Positions 54,947 through 64,000 of a stretch of DNA of 64,000 nt are shown in pieces. Each line of letters begins with the position of its first letter. The first letter of the stretch is position 1. Origin of the DNA: an uncultured Erythrobacter sp. (GTDB lineage Bacteria > Pseudomonadota > Alphaproteobacteria > Sphingomonadales > Sphingomonadaceae); contig CANLAD010000001.1 of the NCBI GenBank assembly GCA_947488755.1, positions 3,141,779-3,205,778 of the forward strand, written 5' to 3'. A model generated the notes under the pieces. It was given only the letters and a program-made list of their open reading frames with translations, was not told the DNA's origin and did no database searches. A program made the translations under genes and the position numbers.

Positions 54947-57244
54947 TCAGAATCGATAGCTGGCCGAGACACTAACATTTCGTCCCGGCCGCGTGAAGGC
55001 ACCGAGAATGTTTGCATCAGCGACCCGAAGGCCACGCACGTCGGACCACAGGGCGTAGCGCTCGTCGAACAGGTTGAAGACAGCCGCGCGCAACGTGATC
55101 GCATCGTTCACGCGGACGAAAGCGGTCAGGTCGAACACGGTCGAGGCAGCGGGGCGTACAAACCGGGGGGTGCCCGGCGGTAAGAGTGGGTCGTTCTCCG
55201 GAGTGGCGCGCTCGACCTCGTTCGCGTCCTTGCGTGCGGTGTGGGTGAGGATGATGTCCGCGCCAAAGCGCCGCTCGGGATCCTGGTATCCCAGCCCCGC
55301 GACCAGATTGAACGGATCGACCGTGTCGAGCGGAGTGCGCGCGCCGTCCGGTCCTATCGTATCGCCATCAGCATAAGCGAACGCGAGCTGCCCGGTAATT
55401 CCGTTGTCGAGATCCATCGATGCCTTCGCTTCGACGCCTTCGATCCGCGCTTCATTGAAATTCACGAACTGAAACTGCGCGGGGTCCTGCGGCGTGAACG
55501 ACCCGCCGATGACCTGTTGGGTGATGAAATTGTCGTAGTCCCCGCGAAAACCGACCACCTGCAGCGTGAACATGTCGCCTATATAGCGGGCGCCCAATTC
55601 ATAGCTTTCGCTGGTTTCCGGCTCGAGATCGGGGTTGGGCAGCGAGGTGTAACCCCCGGCGATGAATTCGAAGAAATTGTTTACCTGGGAAGGCGTGGGC
55701 GCGAGGAAACCTTGCGCGTAATTGCCGAACAGGATCACGTCGTCGGCAAGTTCCAGCGTCGCGCCGAACTTAGGGGAAAGGCGACTGTCGCTTTGCCCCC
55801 GCGGCTCGAACGTGGTCAGCAGCGGATCGTCGGTCGGGTTGAGATCGTAGAAATCGAAGCGCAACGCGGGGAACAGCGTCAGCGCATCGCCGATCGCGAT
55901 TTCGTCGGCAATGAAGACGCCGCCCAGCGTGAAATCGGTCACGGGAAAGGCACGGGTCGGGAAGGTCTCGCTGCGCCCCGGAAAGGTGCCATCACGCAGC
56001 CCTTCCTGCCGGGTCTCGCTAACATCGCCGCCAATCGCCAAAGTGTGCGAGAGCCCGCCGGTGTCGAAGGTGGTGCGCGCTTCGGCGACGAGACCGTAGA
56101 CTTCGTTCTCGAACGTGTTGAGCCGCGTGCGATCGGGGGCGGGAACGAAGGAAAGCGGCGTGCGATCTTCCTCTGCGAACTGGCGATCTTCGCCGTTCTG
56201 CCAATAGGCGGAGACAAACGCGTATTCGATGATATCGTCCGCTTCGCCTTCATAGGTCCAGTCGACCGATCCGCGCACCCGCTCGGTCGTGTCGCGCGCT
56301 TCGAGGCGGTCCACGGTCCATACAGGATCGGGGCCGAACAGGAAGGCAGGGCCAAGGCCGGTCAGGACATTCGTTTCGACGGCGGTATCGACCCACTCGC
56401 CGGTCAATCGCAGGCGGTGGATGCCATTGTTCCACACCAGCTTGCCCAGCAGCGCGTTCGACGCGCCATCCTGCGGGTTGGGGAGGGTGCGGGTCGGACC
56501 GGTCCCGCCAATCTCCCCCTGGTTCTCAAGCTCGTCGAAATCGCGGCGGGTGTAGGCAATCATTCCCGAAAGGTTGCCGTCCTGCGCAGCGAGCGTCACG
56601 GTCTCGGCGAATTCGTTGTCCTCGCTCGAATACTGGGCGCGAACGAACCCACCGACCGCGTTCGAACCGATAAGGTCCACCGGGTCGGCGGTGGTGAAGC
56701 TGATCGCGCCCGCCAGCCCGTCGCTGCCATAGAGCGCCGATGCGGGACCGCGCAGGATCTCGACCTGTTTGACCAGGCTCACATCGGTGAACCCGCCGCG
56801 CCCGGCCTCCTGCGCGCCGAACGAGAAGCCTTGCGGCGAGCGGATGCCATCGACCTGGATAAGCACGCGGTTGCCTCCGATGCCGCGCACGACGAAATCC
56901 TCGTTGCGCGCGCGGCCGGTGCTACCAAGCGCCGCGCCGAAGCGGGCCGGGGCGCGGCGCACGGTGACGCCCGGCTCGTAGCGGATGAGGTCGCGCACGT
57001 CGGTGGCTAGGATATCGGCGATTTCCTCGTCGGTGATGATGGAGATGGTGGCGGGCGCTTCGTCGACCAGCACCGGGGTGCGGGTGGCGGTGACGGTGAT
57101 GCGACCCTCGTCTTCTTCGTCCGAAGGCGTGATCGGGGTTGGCTGCTCCTCTTCGATCAGCGCGTCATCCTCGGCATGAGCGGGCGCACCGACAAGGACT
57201 GCGGCGAAAGCGAAAAGCGAGGTGTGGCGGAGCGGGCGTGCCAT
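54947..57244 (-). CDS. TonB-dependent receptor, haemoglobin/transferrin type
   Basis: The 765-residue receptor has a signal peptide (MARPLRHTSLFAFAAVLVGA, cleavage near AHAE) and a TonB box (GRITVTATRTPVLVDEAP). The plug has RARNEDFVVRGIGGNRVLIQ, VDGIRSPQGFSFGAQEAG and KQVEILRGPASALYGSDGLAGAISF, the last typical of haem and haemoglobin receptors. The barrel ends TRPGRNVSVSASYRF. The NPDLEPETSESYELGARY segment in the barrel is also usual in this group. It is the first gene of an operon with a DUF6607 protein and has two Fur-like dyads upstream, so it very likely imports haem or an iron complex. Confidence 0.93.
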   Translation of the reverse strand: MARPLRHTSLFAFAAVLVGAPAHAEDDALIEEEQPTPITPSDEEDEGRITVTATRTPVLVDEAPATISIITDEEIADILATDVRDLIRYEPGVTVRRAPARFGAALGSTGRARNEDFVVRGIGGNRVLIQVDGIRSPQGFSFGAQEAGRGGFTDVSLVKQVEILRGPASALYGSDGLAGAISFTTADPVDLIGSNAVGGFVRAQYSSEDNEFAETVTLAAQDGNLSGMIAYTRRDFDELENQGEIGGTGPTRTLPNPQDGASNALLGKLVWNNGIHRLRLTGEWVDTAVETNVLTGLGPAFLFGPDPVWTVDRLEARDTTERVRGSVDWTYEGEADDIIEYAFVSAYWQNGEDRQFAEEDRTPLSFVPAPDRTRLNTFENEVYGLVAEARTTFDTGGLSHTLAIGGDVSETRQEGLRDGTFPGRSETFPTRAFPVTDFTLGGVFIADEIAIGDALTLFPALRFDFYDLNPTDDPLLTTFEPRGQSDSRLSPKFGATLELADDVILFGNYAQGFLAPTPSQVNNFFEFIAGGYTSLPNPDLEPETSESYELGARYIGDMFTLQVVGFRGDYDNFITQQVIGGSFTPQDPAQFQFVNFNEARIEGVEAKASMDLDNGITGQLAFAYADGDTIGPDGARTPLDTVDPFNLVAGLGYQDPERRFGADIILTHTARKDANEVERATPENDPLLPPGTPRFVRPAASTVFDLTAFVRVNDAITLRAAVFNLFDERYALWSDVRGLRVADANILGAFTRPGRNVSVSASYRF

Positions 57245-57259
57245 GATGTCCTATCTGCA

Positions 57260-57278
57260 AATGCGAGTGAGTCGCATT
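57260..57278 (-). promoter_or_regulatory. Fur-like dyad, promoter-proximal
   Basis: AATGCGA-GTGAG-TCGCATT is a perfect 7-5-7 inverted repeat 16-34 bp upstream of the receptor start codon. A possible -35 TTGACC with a -10-like TAGGAA lies just upstream on the minus strand, so a protein bound here would overlap or follow the transcription start. Confidence 0.6.
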
Positions 57279-57312
57279 CCTAGTAGGGCGAGCGTGCAGG
57301 TCAAGCTGGTTT

Positions 57313-57327
57313 TGATAATCATTTGCA
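57313..57327 (-). promoter_or_regulatory. Fur-box-like site upstream of the haem receptor
   Basis: On the minus strand the site reads TGCAAATGATTATCA, a 7-1-7 arrangement close to the Fur consensus of imperfect TGATAAT-type half-sites. It is about 70-85 bp upstream of the start codon. TGCAAAT also occurs next to the proximal dyad in the same orientation, suggesting two related sites. Confidence 0.6.
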
Positions 57328-57406
57328 GAAAAAGTGAGGGGGCGGTCGCCGGACCACGTTTGCGGCCAAACTGGACTCGCGGCGAAAGGACGGGTATCCC
57401 TCGTGC

Positions 57407-57498
57407 CATCCCCGGGGAGCGAGCTTTCGCTGAGAGGGGCAGGTAGCGCTGTCCGACCCGTCGAACCTGAACCGATTAGCATCGGCGGAGGGAGTGGT
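57407..57498 (+). promoter_or_regulatory. TPP riboswitch (THI element)
   Basis: The conserved TPP-aptamer parts occur in order: GGGGAGC (57414-57420), CTGAGA (57430-57435), ACCCG (57456-57460), GAACCTGA (57463-57470), the hairpin ACCGATTAGCATCGG, and GCGGAGGGA (57485-57493). CTGAGA and GCGGAGGGA bind the pyrimidine and pyrophosphate ends of the ligand. It lies about 60 bp upstream of thiC, which it should repress when thiamine pyrophosphate is plentiful. Confidence 0.95.
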
Positions 57499-57522
57499 CG
57501 GCGCAATTCACACCCCCGGCGC

Positions 57523-59448
<1,926 letters not shown>

Positions 59449-59518
59449 GCTTGATTTGCCTCAAATTGTATCTAGTCCGCCATATTGGCATATGGCAAAA
59501 CTTGGATGAAGGTAGTCA

Positions 59519-60523
59519 ATGACTAAAGAGATCGAAAAGGGTACTGCAAACCTTGATGCGTCGGATAGAATGCGGCTCAGTGTCTCATTGGTCACTCAAG
59601 GGAAGCACCAATTCTATACGCTCACGATGTATAGTGATGTTCTCGCGGAAACTTGCATGGTTTCGACGCGCAAGGAAGACCCGAAAGAGGGATTTCAGCG
59701 AGAGCTCGATGAAAAGAGAGCACGTGAGATCGCTGAGTATATTGACACAGACCAAGGAACAATTCCAAATTCGATTGTCCTCTCGGCCCAAGAAAGCGCG
59801 GAGCTTAAAATTGTGGGTCGTGGTAAGACTTTGGAGTTCACCAAAGGTCCGGGAGCTTTTCTAATATTGGACGGGCAGCATCGGGTGTATGGCTTTTCGA
59901 TGGCAAAGACACAACTTCGCGTTCCTGTAGTAATTTATAACGGACTCAGTCGAAAAGAAGAAACGAGGCTGTTCATTGATATCAATACGAAGCAAAAGCC
60001 GGTTCCATCTCAACTGCTGTTGGATATCAAGCATCTGGCTGATATTGAAACTGAATCTGAAGAAGTTCTTCGTGTAGTTTTCGACAAATTTGGAAGCCTT
60101 AAAAGGAGTGCTTTGCGGGGTTATATGTCGCCCTCTGAAGCATCAAAAACTAAGTTAACTCGCGTGACATTTAATCAAGCCGTGAGACCGAATCTAACTC
60201 TATTCTCTGGACGCGATGCTGACGAAATTTATGACATTTTGAATGCGTATTTCCTTGCTTTGAGGGCAGAGGTCGAGAAAAAAAGTGATGAGTTCATTTT
60301 GAATAAACCAGTTGTTTTTCGTGCGTTCATGGGTCTTTTTAAATACGTCGCCCAGAGGATGGTAGACAAATTTGGTTCAAACTATACAGCAGAGAATTTC
60401 CAAGAGATAGTCTCTCCTATATTTGCAAATATGCAGATACGCAAATTAGAAAAGCCTGGCACTAGCTGGGCAAAATTAGAAGATTATCTTGAAAAGAGGT
60501 TGGCTAGCAAGCTGACGCTCTAG
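59519..60523 (+). CDS. DGQHR-domain protein (ParB-like/DndB-like)
   Basis: The 334-residue protein carries the name-giving motif in GAFLILDGQHRVYGFSMAK at residues 112-130 (DGQHR 118-122). Before it comes RELDEKRAREIAEYIDTDQG and TIPNSIVLSAQES, the usual N-terminal pattern of the family. After it, RKEETRLFIDINTKQKPVPS matches the conserved region where phage and DndB-like members agree. DGQHR proteins share a ParB/sulfiredoxin-like fold; DndB regulates DNA phosphorothioation genes, and other members lie in mobile or defence regions. Codon use is AT-rich, unlike all neighbours. No dndCDE genes are here; instead a HEPN-like gene follows after 4 bp. Function is unknown; a DNA- or nucleotide-binding regulator or sensor is inferred. 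Confidence 0.88.
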   Translation: MTKEIEKGTANLDASDRMRLSVSLVTQGKHQFYTLTMYSDVLAETCMVSTRKEDPKEGFQRELDEKRAREIAEYIDTDQGTIPNSIVLSAQESAELKIVGRGKTLEFTKGPGAFLILDGQHRVYGFSMAKTQLRVPVVIYNGLSRKEETRLFIDINTKQKPVPSQLLLDIKHLADIETESEEVLRVVFDKFGSLKRSALRGYMSPSEASKTKLTRVTFNQAVRPNLTLFSGRDADEIYDILNAYFLALRAEVEKKSDEFILNKPVVFRAFMGLFKYVAQRMVDKFGSNYTAENFQEIVSPIFANMQIRKLEKPGTSWAKLEDYLEKRLASKLTL

Positions 60524-60527
60524 GCTG

Positions 60528-61478
60528 ATGAGTTCTTTGATCGCGGGATTACGCTCTTCAATTCTCCGGGAAATTGCTCGTGCGCCGTTAACAACGATCG
60601 GAATCAAGGAATACCTTAAATCAGGCAATCTATATCTCTTAGATAGCTCCCTGCCACATGCCATTGAAGCGAGAGTGGAAAGGACTGAACAGATATTTGG
60701 TTTGCTTGCTAGCGATTTCTCTCGCTTTTCTTTGGCGGCGTTCGAAAGTTTTTACAGATCCCGTGAATCCGGTGATCAAAGCTTGAACTACTATGCGTGG
60801 CGACTACTCGAATCCTATTACGCAGGATTTTTTGCGGCCCACGCGCTCATGCGAAGCTTGGGAGGAGGGGTTTCTTATTTAGCGAATGAGGATTTTAGGG
60901 CATTGGACACCCTTGCTGATGTCTACGGAATTGAATTGTCGGAGCATCCTCCTGGATCGTGGTGCTATGAAGTTGTTCAAAGCGGAGCTGATTGGAAACT
61001 TATTTTGAGAACCGCCAGTCCTGGATCTGGTGTGCACGACGCTTTTTGGCGCACGTTTTCAAGCTTTTTGAATAGTAAAGCGGAAGACGCAGTCTCAGAG
61101 GGACTGCCTGACTCAAGTGAATTTTTAGCTCGAGTCGTCCAATTGACCGATGCGATCTCTTTTGGCGGCGCTGGCACAGCCAGTTGGCTTTCGAAAATCC
61201 GAAACGCGCTGAATTATCAGCATGACTTTGAAGTTTGGTTTCCGACAAGGCGATCCTTAAACCTTGAATTTAGACCGCGGATTGAAAGCGAAGGTTCTGA
61301 TCAAGCCTTTCGCATTGACCTATCAAAGAGCAAGGATACACTTGCTTTGTTCGAAAACGTTAATTCAAAAATTGTACATGCTTTGTGGGATGTAGCCGAA
61401 CTATATTCAAAAATTTCAAGAAAGTCTGGTCATTTCGGAGCGAGATACTCCCGATTTAATTCAATTTTGAGATCGTGA
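60528..61478 (+). CDS. HEPN-like domain protein, partner of the DGQHR protein
   Basis: The 316-residue protein is not one I know by name. Two segments match HEPN domains: LLESYYAGFFAAHALMRSLG (residues 93-112), like the YYAxFxAARAL helix of HEPN/UPF0332 proteins, and IRNALNYQH (R225-N226-x5-H232), which fits the R-N-x4-6-H catalytic motif of HEPN ribonucleases. About 110 residues lie between them, more than in small HEPN domains, so this would be an expanded version. The N-terminal 80 residues and the C-terminal 80 are of unknown type. No signal peptide or membrane helix is seen. It starts 4 bp after the DGQHR gene, so translation is coupled. The last 18 bp overlap the convergent UPF0178 gene. 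Confidence 0.75.
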   Translation: MSSLIAGLRSSILREIARAPLTTIGIKEYLKSGNLYLLDSSLPHAIEARVERTEQIFGLLASDFSRFSLAAFESFYRSRESGDQSLNYYAWRLLESYYAGFFAAHALMRSLGGGVSYLANEDFRALDTLADVYGIELSEHPPGSWCYEVVQSGADWKLILRTASPGSGVHDAFWRTFSSFLNSKAEDAVSEGLPDSSEFLARVVQLTDAISFGGAGTASWLSKIRNALNYQHDFEVWFPTRRSLNLEFRPRIESEGSDQAFRIDLSKSKDTLALFENVNSKIVHALWDVAELYSKISRKSGHFGARYSRFNSILRS

Positions 61479-61937
61479 CATCCCCACCAGCACCCGGTCC
61501 AGCGCCTGCAGGAACCGCGAGCGATCCGCCTTCGAAAACCGCGCAGGCCCGCCGCCCACACCGTCCATCCCCGCGCGCAGGTCCGCCATCAAGGCCCGCG
61601 TCGCGATGGCGCTGCCGATGCTGGCGGCGTCGAATTCGTGGCCGTCGTGTTTCAGCACTCGCGCGCCTGTTTTCAGGCAGCGTTCGGCGAGCAGGATGTC
61701 TCCGGTGATGACCATGCATCGCGCGCCCAGCCGCGCCGCTTCCTCCGCGATCCAGTCATCGGCGGCGTCGAAGCTGTCGTCGACCAGCACGCGCTTCACC
61801 CGCTCGCTCACCGGCACGCGAAATGGCGAATTGCTGACCACGCGCACTTGCGCCCCGAAGCGCTCGGCGACGCGGTAGATTTCGTCCTTCACCGGACAGG
61901 CGTCGGCATCGATCAGGATCGTGATGGGGGAGGGCAT
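61461..61937 (-). CDS. UPF0178 (YaiI/YqxD) family protein
   Basis: The 158-residue product starts PSPITILIDADACPVKDEIY, the family signature, and contains RVLVDDSFDAADDWIAEEAA, ARCMVITGDILLAERCLKTGA and RALMADLRAGMDGVGGGPARF. It is a NYN/PIN-like fold with conserved aspartates (DADACP, DDSFDAADDWI, TGDILLA), so nuclease activity is possible, but no function is established. The start MPSPI was chosen over an upstream ATG because the signature begins there. Its last five codons (SRSQN) read into the AT-rich island, so the original C-terminus may have been replaced when the island arrived. Confidence 0.92.
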   Translation of the reverse strand: MPSPITILIDADACPVKDEIYRVAERFGAQVRVVSNSPFRVPVSERVKRVLVDDSFDAADDWIAEEAARLGARCMVITGDILLAERCLKTGARVLKHDGHEFDAASIGSAIATRALMADLRAGMDGVGGGPARFSKADRSRFLQALDRVLVGMSRSQN

Positions 61938-62012
61938 AGCGATGCGATAGCACAGGCATGGCGCTGCGCGACCCCTCACGCCCCATCGGCCGCCCCCTCC
62001 GCCGACCGCGCC

Positions 62013-62984
62013 CTATTCCGGCACGCACAGGAAGCGGGCGATCTCGGTCCAGTTCTCGCGCACATGCACGCGGCCCCGTTCGATGTTCTGCGCGATCAGG
62101 TCGGGTTCGAATTCGAGCGTGTCGTAAAGGTCGCTGGGCGGCTCGATGACCATGGTGGGCACCAGGCGAAAGCGCTCGATCTCGGACCGGAATGGGCGCA
62201 TCACGCGCGCGATCTCGGTTTCGCCGAGGCCGAGCGCCTGAAGCTCGCGCTGCTGGTGGCTTTCGGCGGTGAGCAGGCGGTTGATGAGGTTGACGTTCTT
62301 GAGGTCGTTTTCCGAAACCTCGCGCGACTGGATCTCGATCGAGCGCAGGGCGAGGTTGACGAGCCCTTCGTATTCGCGCGGCTCATCGCCTTGCGGACGG
62401 GCTCCGGCGCGCACGACCAGCACCGAACGGGGGCGCTCGGCAAGCGCGGCGTCGAGCGGGGTGACGTCGCGCACCCCGCCATCGACCCATTGCTCCATAA
62501 TGCCCTGCTCGGAACGGGATTCGAGCGGTGGGAAAAAGGCCGGCATGGCGGAACTGGCGTATACCCAGTCGGCAATGTTGTCGGCATTTTCACCGATGAT
62601 GCGCAGCTCGCCATCGGTGATGTTGACCACAGCAAGCCGCAGGTTCTTGCCGGTCTTGCGGATCTTCTCATCGTCGAACGCCTCGCGCAGGAGATTGCGA
62701 AGGGGGCCGACGCTGTAGATCGAGGACTTGCCGAACAGCACGGCGAGCAGCGCCCCCGCGCGCTTGCGGAAGATGTCGCCCGGTCCCGAAATCCCGGTCC
62801 AGAAATCGAGCAGCATCGCGATATCGTCCTGCGCGACCGCGGCCGCCTGGATCGCGCCGGTGGAGGTGCCGACGGCGGTCTCGAACTCGACGCCGCGCGC
62901 CTGGATGAGTTCGTCGAGGACGCCGACCTGGAACGCGCCCTTGGCCCCGCCGCCGCTCAACGCAATCGCACATCCGCCTGCCAT
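62013..62984 (-). CDS. Patatin-like phospholipase
   Basis: The 323-residue protein has the full patatin signature: the oxyanion loop SGGGAKGAFQVGVLDELI at the N-terminus, the nucleophile elbow GTSTGAIQAA (G-x-S-x-G), and the catalytic aspartate in VDGGVRDVTPLDAAL (DGG). These form a Ser-Asp dyad that cleaves acyl esters of phospholipids or other lipids. There is no signal peptide or membrane helix, so it is cytoplasmic or injected/peripheral. It lies 75 bp upstream of the UPF0178 gene on the same strand. Physiological substrate unknown. Confidence 0.92.
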   Translation of the reverse strand: MAGGCAIALSGGGAKGAFQVGVLDELIQARGVEFETAVGTSTGAIQAAAVAQDDIAMLLDFWTGISGPGDIFRKRAGALLAVLFGKSSIYSVGPLRNLLREAFDDEKIRKTGKNLRLAVVNITDGELRIIGENADNIADWVYASSAMPAFFPPLESRSEQGIMEQWVDGGVRDVTPLDAALAERPRSVLVVRAGARPQGDEPREYEGLVNLALRSIEIQSREVSENDLKNVNLINRLLTAESHQQRELQALGLGETEIARVMRPFRSEIERFRLVPTMVIEPPSDLYDTLEFEPDLIAQNIERGRVHVRENWTEIARFLCVPE

Positions 62985-63129
62985 GCCGTCTCTCCCGGTT
63001 TGCGATCGGGTGGCGAGGCTACAGCAATTCGCCAGAGCGCGCCAATCGCTTCGAAGCCGGCCGGACGTGCGTGCATCGGGGCAGGTATCGCGCTATCCGG
63101 GCCGTCTGATGCTCAAAGCGAGGACAGCA

Positions 63130-63666
63130 ATGGTCGGCAAACGCGCAAGAATGATGGTGGCCGGGGCGCTGGGTATCCTGACGCTGAGCGCCTGCGCCAG
63201 CCTGCCGGATGAGGGCTTCACGCCGATCCCGCGCGCCGAGGCGCCGTCCTTCGACCCGCTCACTTTCTTCGCCGGGAGGACAGAGGGGCGCGGCGTGCTG
63301 GACAAAGGCGTGCTCGGCACCGTGCCGGTGAGGGTCGAGAGTGAGGGGGAAATCTCACCGCTCGGGGTGCTGGTGCTGACGCAGACCATTCACGAAGGCG
63401 ACGAGCCGCCGCGCAGCCGGACGTGGGAAATCGCGCAGGTCGGCGGGGGGACTTACGAGGGGCGGGTCAGCGACGCGCTTGGCCCGGTTGCCGGTTGGTC
63501 GAAGGGCAATATGCTCACGCTGACCTACACGATGGACGGCAATTACGAGGTAACCCAGCGCCTGACCCTCGCGCCCGACGGCAGCCGTGCGACCAACGCG
63601 ATGCGGGTCGAGTTGCTGGGCGCGACGGTCGCGGTGCTGGCGGAAGAGATCGTGCGGGTGGAGTAG
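63130..63666 (+). CDS. DUF3833-like lipoprotein
   Basis: The 178-residue product begins MVGKRARMMVAGALGILTLS with a lipobox LSAC, so it should be lipidated at that cysteine. The remainder fits the DUF3833 outline: FDPLTFFAGRTEGRGVLDKG, RTWEIAQVGGGTYEGRVSDA and LGPVAGWSKGNMLTLTYTMD, alternating short strands of a lipocalin-like barrel. Function of that family is unknown; links to lipid or membrane metabolism have been suggested by context. The start was chosen for the GAGGAC Shine-Dalgarno; ATG at 63109 would add seven residues. It is divergent from the patatin-like gene. Confidence 0.75.
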   Translation: MVGKRARMMVAGALGILTLSACASLPDEGFTPIPRAEAPSFDPLTFFAGRTEGRGVLDKGVLGTVPVRVESEGEISPLGVLVLTQTIHEGDEPPRSRTWEIAQVGGGTYEGRVSDALGPVAGWSKGNMLTLTYTMDGNYEVTQRLTLAPDGSRATNAMRVELLGATVAVLAEEIVRVE

Positions 63667-63674
63667 GTTAGCAG

Positions 63675-64000
63675 TCAGGCGGCGGCTGAAATCCCGCATT
63701 CGCCAAGCACGTCGTCCATCCGTTTCTTGACTCCGAAGAAGCCCGCCTTGGCATAGGGCCAGGTAGCGCGGCTGAGTTCGGGGAGCAGCTGCGTCGCGCG
63801 CCCGGTCTCGGTCAGCGGCGCAATTTGCGGCCACAGCGCGTCGCGGGTCCAGCCGGTGGGGAGATAGGGCGTTGCCACCCGGGCGACGCCAGCACCCTCG
63901 AGCAATTGCGATAGGTCCGGACCGTCCTCTGTGGATGGCTCCCGCGTTGCAAGCATAAAGTGATGATGTGGTATTGGGTCGGGTGCAGTCGTCTGTCCGG
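63675..64000 (-). CDS. C-terminal part of a protein resembling photolyase-associated FAD-domain proteins (partial)
   Basis: The frame is open from the stop at 63675 to the window edge with no stop codon, so the gene continues beyond 64000; an internal ATG at 63956 is not necessarily the start. The visible 108 residues include FMLATREPSTEDGPDLSQLL, VARVATPYLPTGWTRDALWP and SRATWPYAKAGFFGVKKRMD. The WPyAkaGFF pattern together with vaTPYxPtG is one I associate with C-terminal regions of bacterial photolyase/cryptochrome-related FAD proteins. That match is from memory and the piece lacks the flavin core, so the identity is tentative. It is convergent with the lipoprotein gene. Confidence 0.5.
   Translation of the reverse strand, partial: GQTTAPDPIPHHHFMLATREPSTEDGPDLSQLLEGAGVARVATPYLPTGWTRDALWPQIAPLTETGRATQLLPELSRATWPYAKAGFFGVKKRMDDVLGECGISAAA

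Noticed and set aside
55241..57010. 589-codon plus-strand open frame
   Set aside because: Antisense to the haem-type TonB receptor; composition and lack of motifs mark it as a shadow.
61638..63212. 524-codon plus-strand open frame
   Set aside because: It crosses the UPF0178 and patatin-like genes in antisense and has no recognisable product.

Overview
The window looks like chromosomal DNA of an alphaproteobacterium of the order Sphingomonadales, most likely an Erythrobacteraceae-type aerobic anoxygenic phototroph. The evidence is high GC content, bacteriochlorophyll genes (bchE, bchJ), a carotenoid operon (crtY, crtI, crtB), five intact TonB-dependent receptors plus one relic, and the acyl-CoA, amidohydrolase and S9-peptidase gene mix usual in marine sphingomonads. 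This placement rests on gene content, not on a 16S gene or a search.

Layout. 1-2.4 kb: end of an unidentified gene, then bchE-bchJ behind an FNR/FixK-type box. 2.5-5.2 kb: a PspA-like gene, the rplK-rplA ribosomal protein pair and a small membrane protein. 5.2-14.8 kb: GMC oxidoreductase, CinA-like protein, Baeyer-Villiger-type monooxygenase and two TonB receptors. 14.8-21.5 kb: acyl-CoA dehydrogenase, enoyl-CoA hydratase, two thiolase-family genes, and 4-hydroxyphenylpyruvate dioxygenase with a VOC partner behind a clear promoter and operator. 21.5-33.7 kb: a very large TonB receptor, M14 carboxypeptidase, 5-oxoprolinase, alcohol dehydrogenase and SDR. 33.7-35.3 kb: a decayed TonB receptor that keeps a Pho-box-like promoter. 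35.3-40.3 kb: membrane protein, Dps, 6-phosphogluconolactonase, Nudix, DNA polymerase IV and an MFS exporter. 40.3-44 kb: a biotin-dependent acyl-CoA carboxylase. 44-48.5 kb: crtY-crtI-LOG-crtB. 48.5-57.3 kb: MipA/OmpV, S9 peptidase, amidohydrolase, a frameshifted YadA-like remnant, and an iron-regulated TonB receptor with a DUF6607 protein. 57.4-59.4 kb: TPP riboswitch and thiC. 59.5-61.5 kb: an AT-rich two-gene island. 61.5-64 kb: UPF0178 protein, patatin-like lipase, DUF3833-like lipoprotein and a partial gene resembling a photolyase-associated C-terminus.

The most unusual item is the island at about 59.45-61.48 kb. There, GC falls to roughly 42-43 percent in the lines counted by eye, between GC-rich housekeeping genes. 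A DGQHR-domain protein (ParB-like/DndB-like) is followed 4 bp later by a protein that carries two HEPN-domain hallmarks, YYAGFFAAHAL and R-N-x5-H. This has the look of an undescribed defence or toxin-regulator pair.

Other points of note: a mutually exclusive pairing scheme that explains how the thiC riboswitch could control translation; a Shine-Dalgarno sequence embedded in a dispersed palindrome; a single-base frameshift in an autotransporter remnant; a low-GC patch inside the carboxylase alpha subunit; and a LOG-family gene inside the carotenoid operon. I found no tRNA, rRNA, CRISPR array, insertion sequence or prophage in the window. All calls were made by reading the sequence, without database searches.
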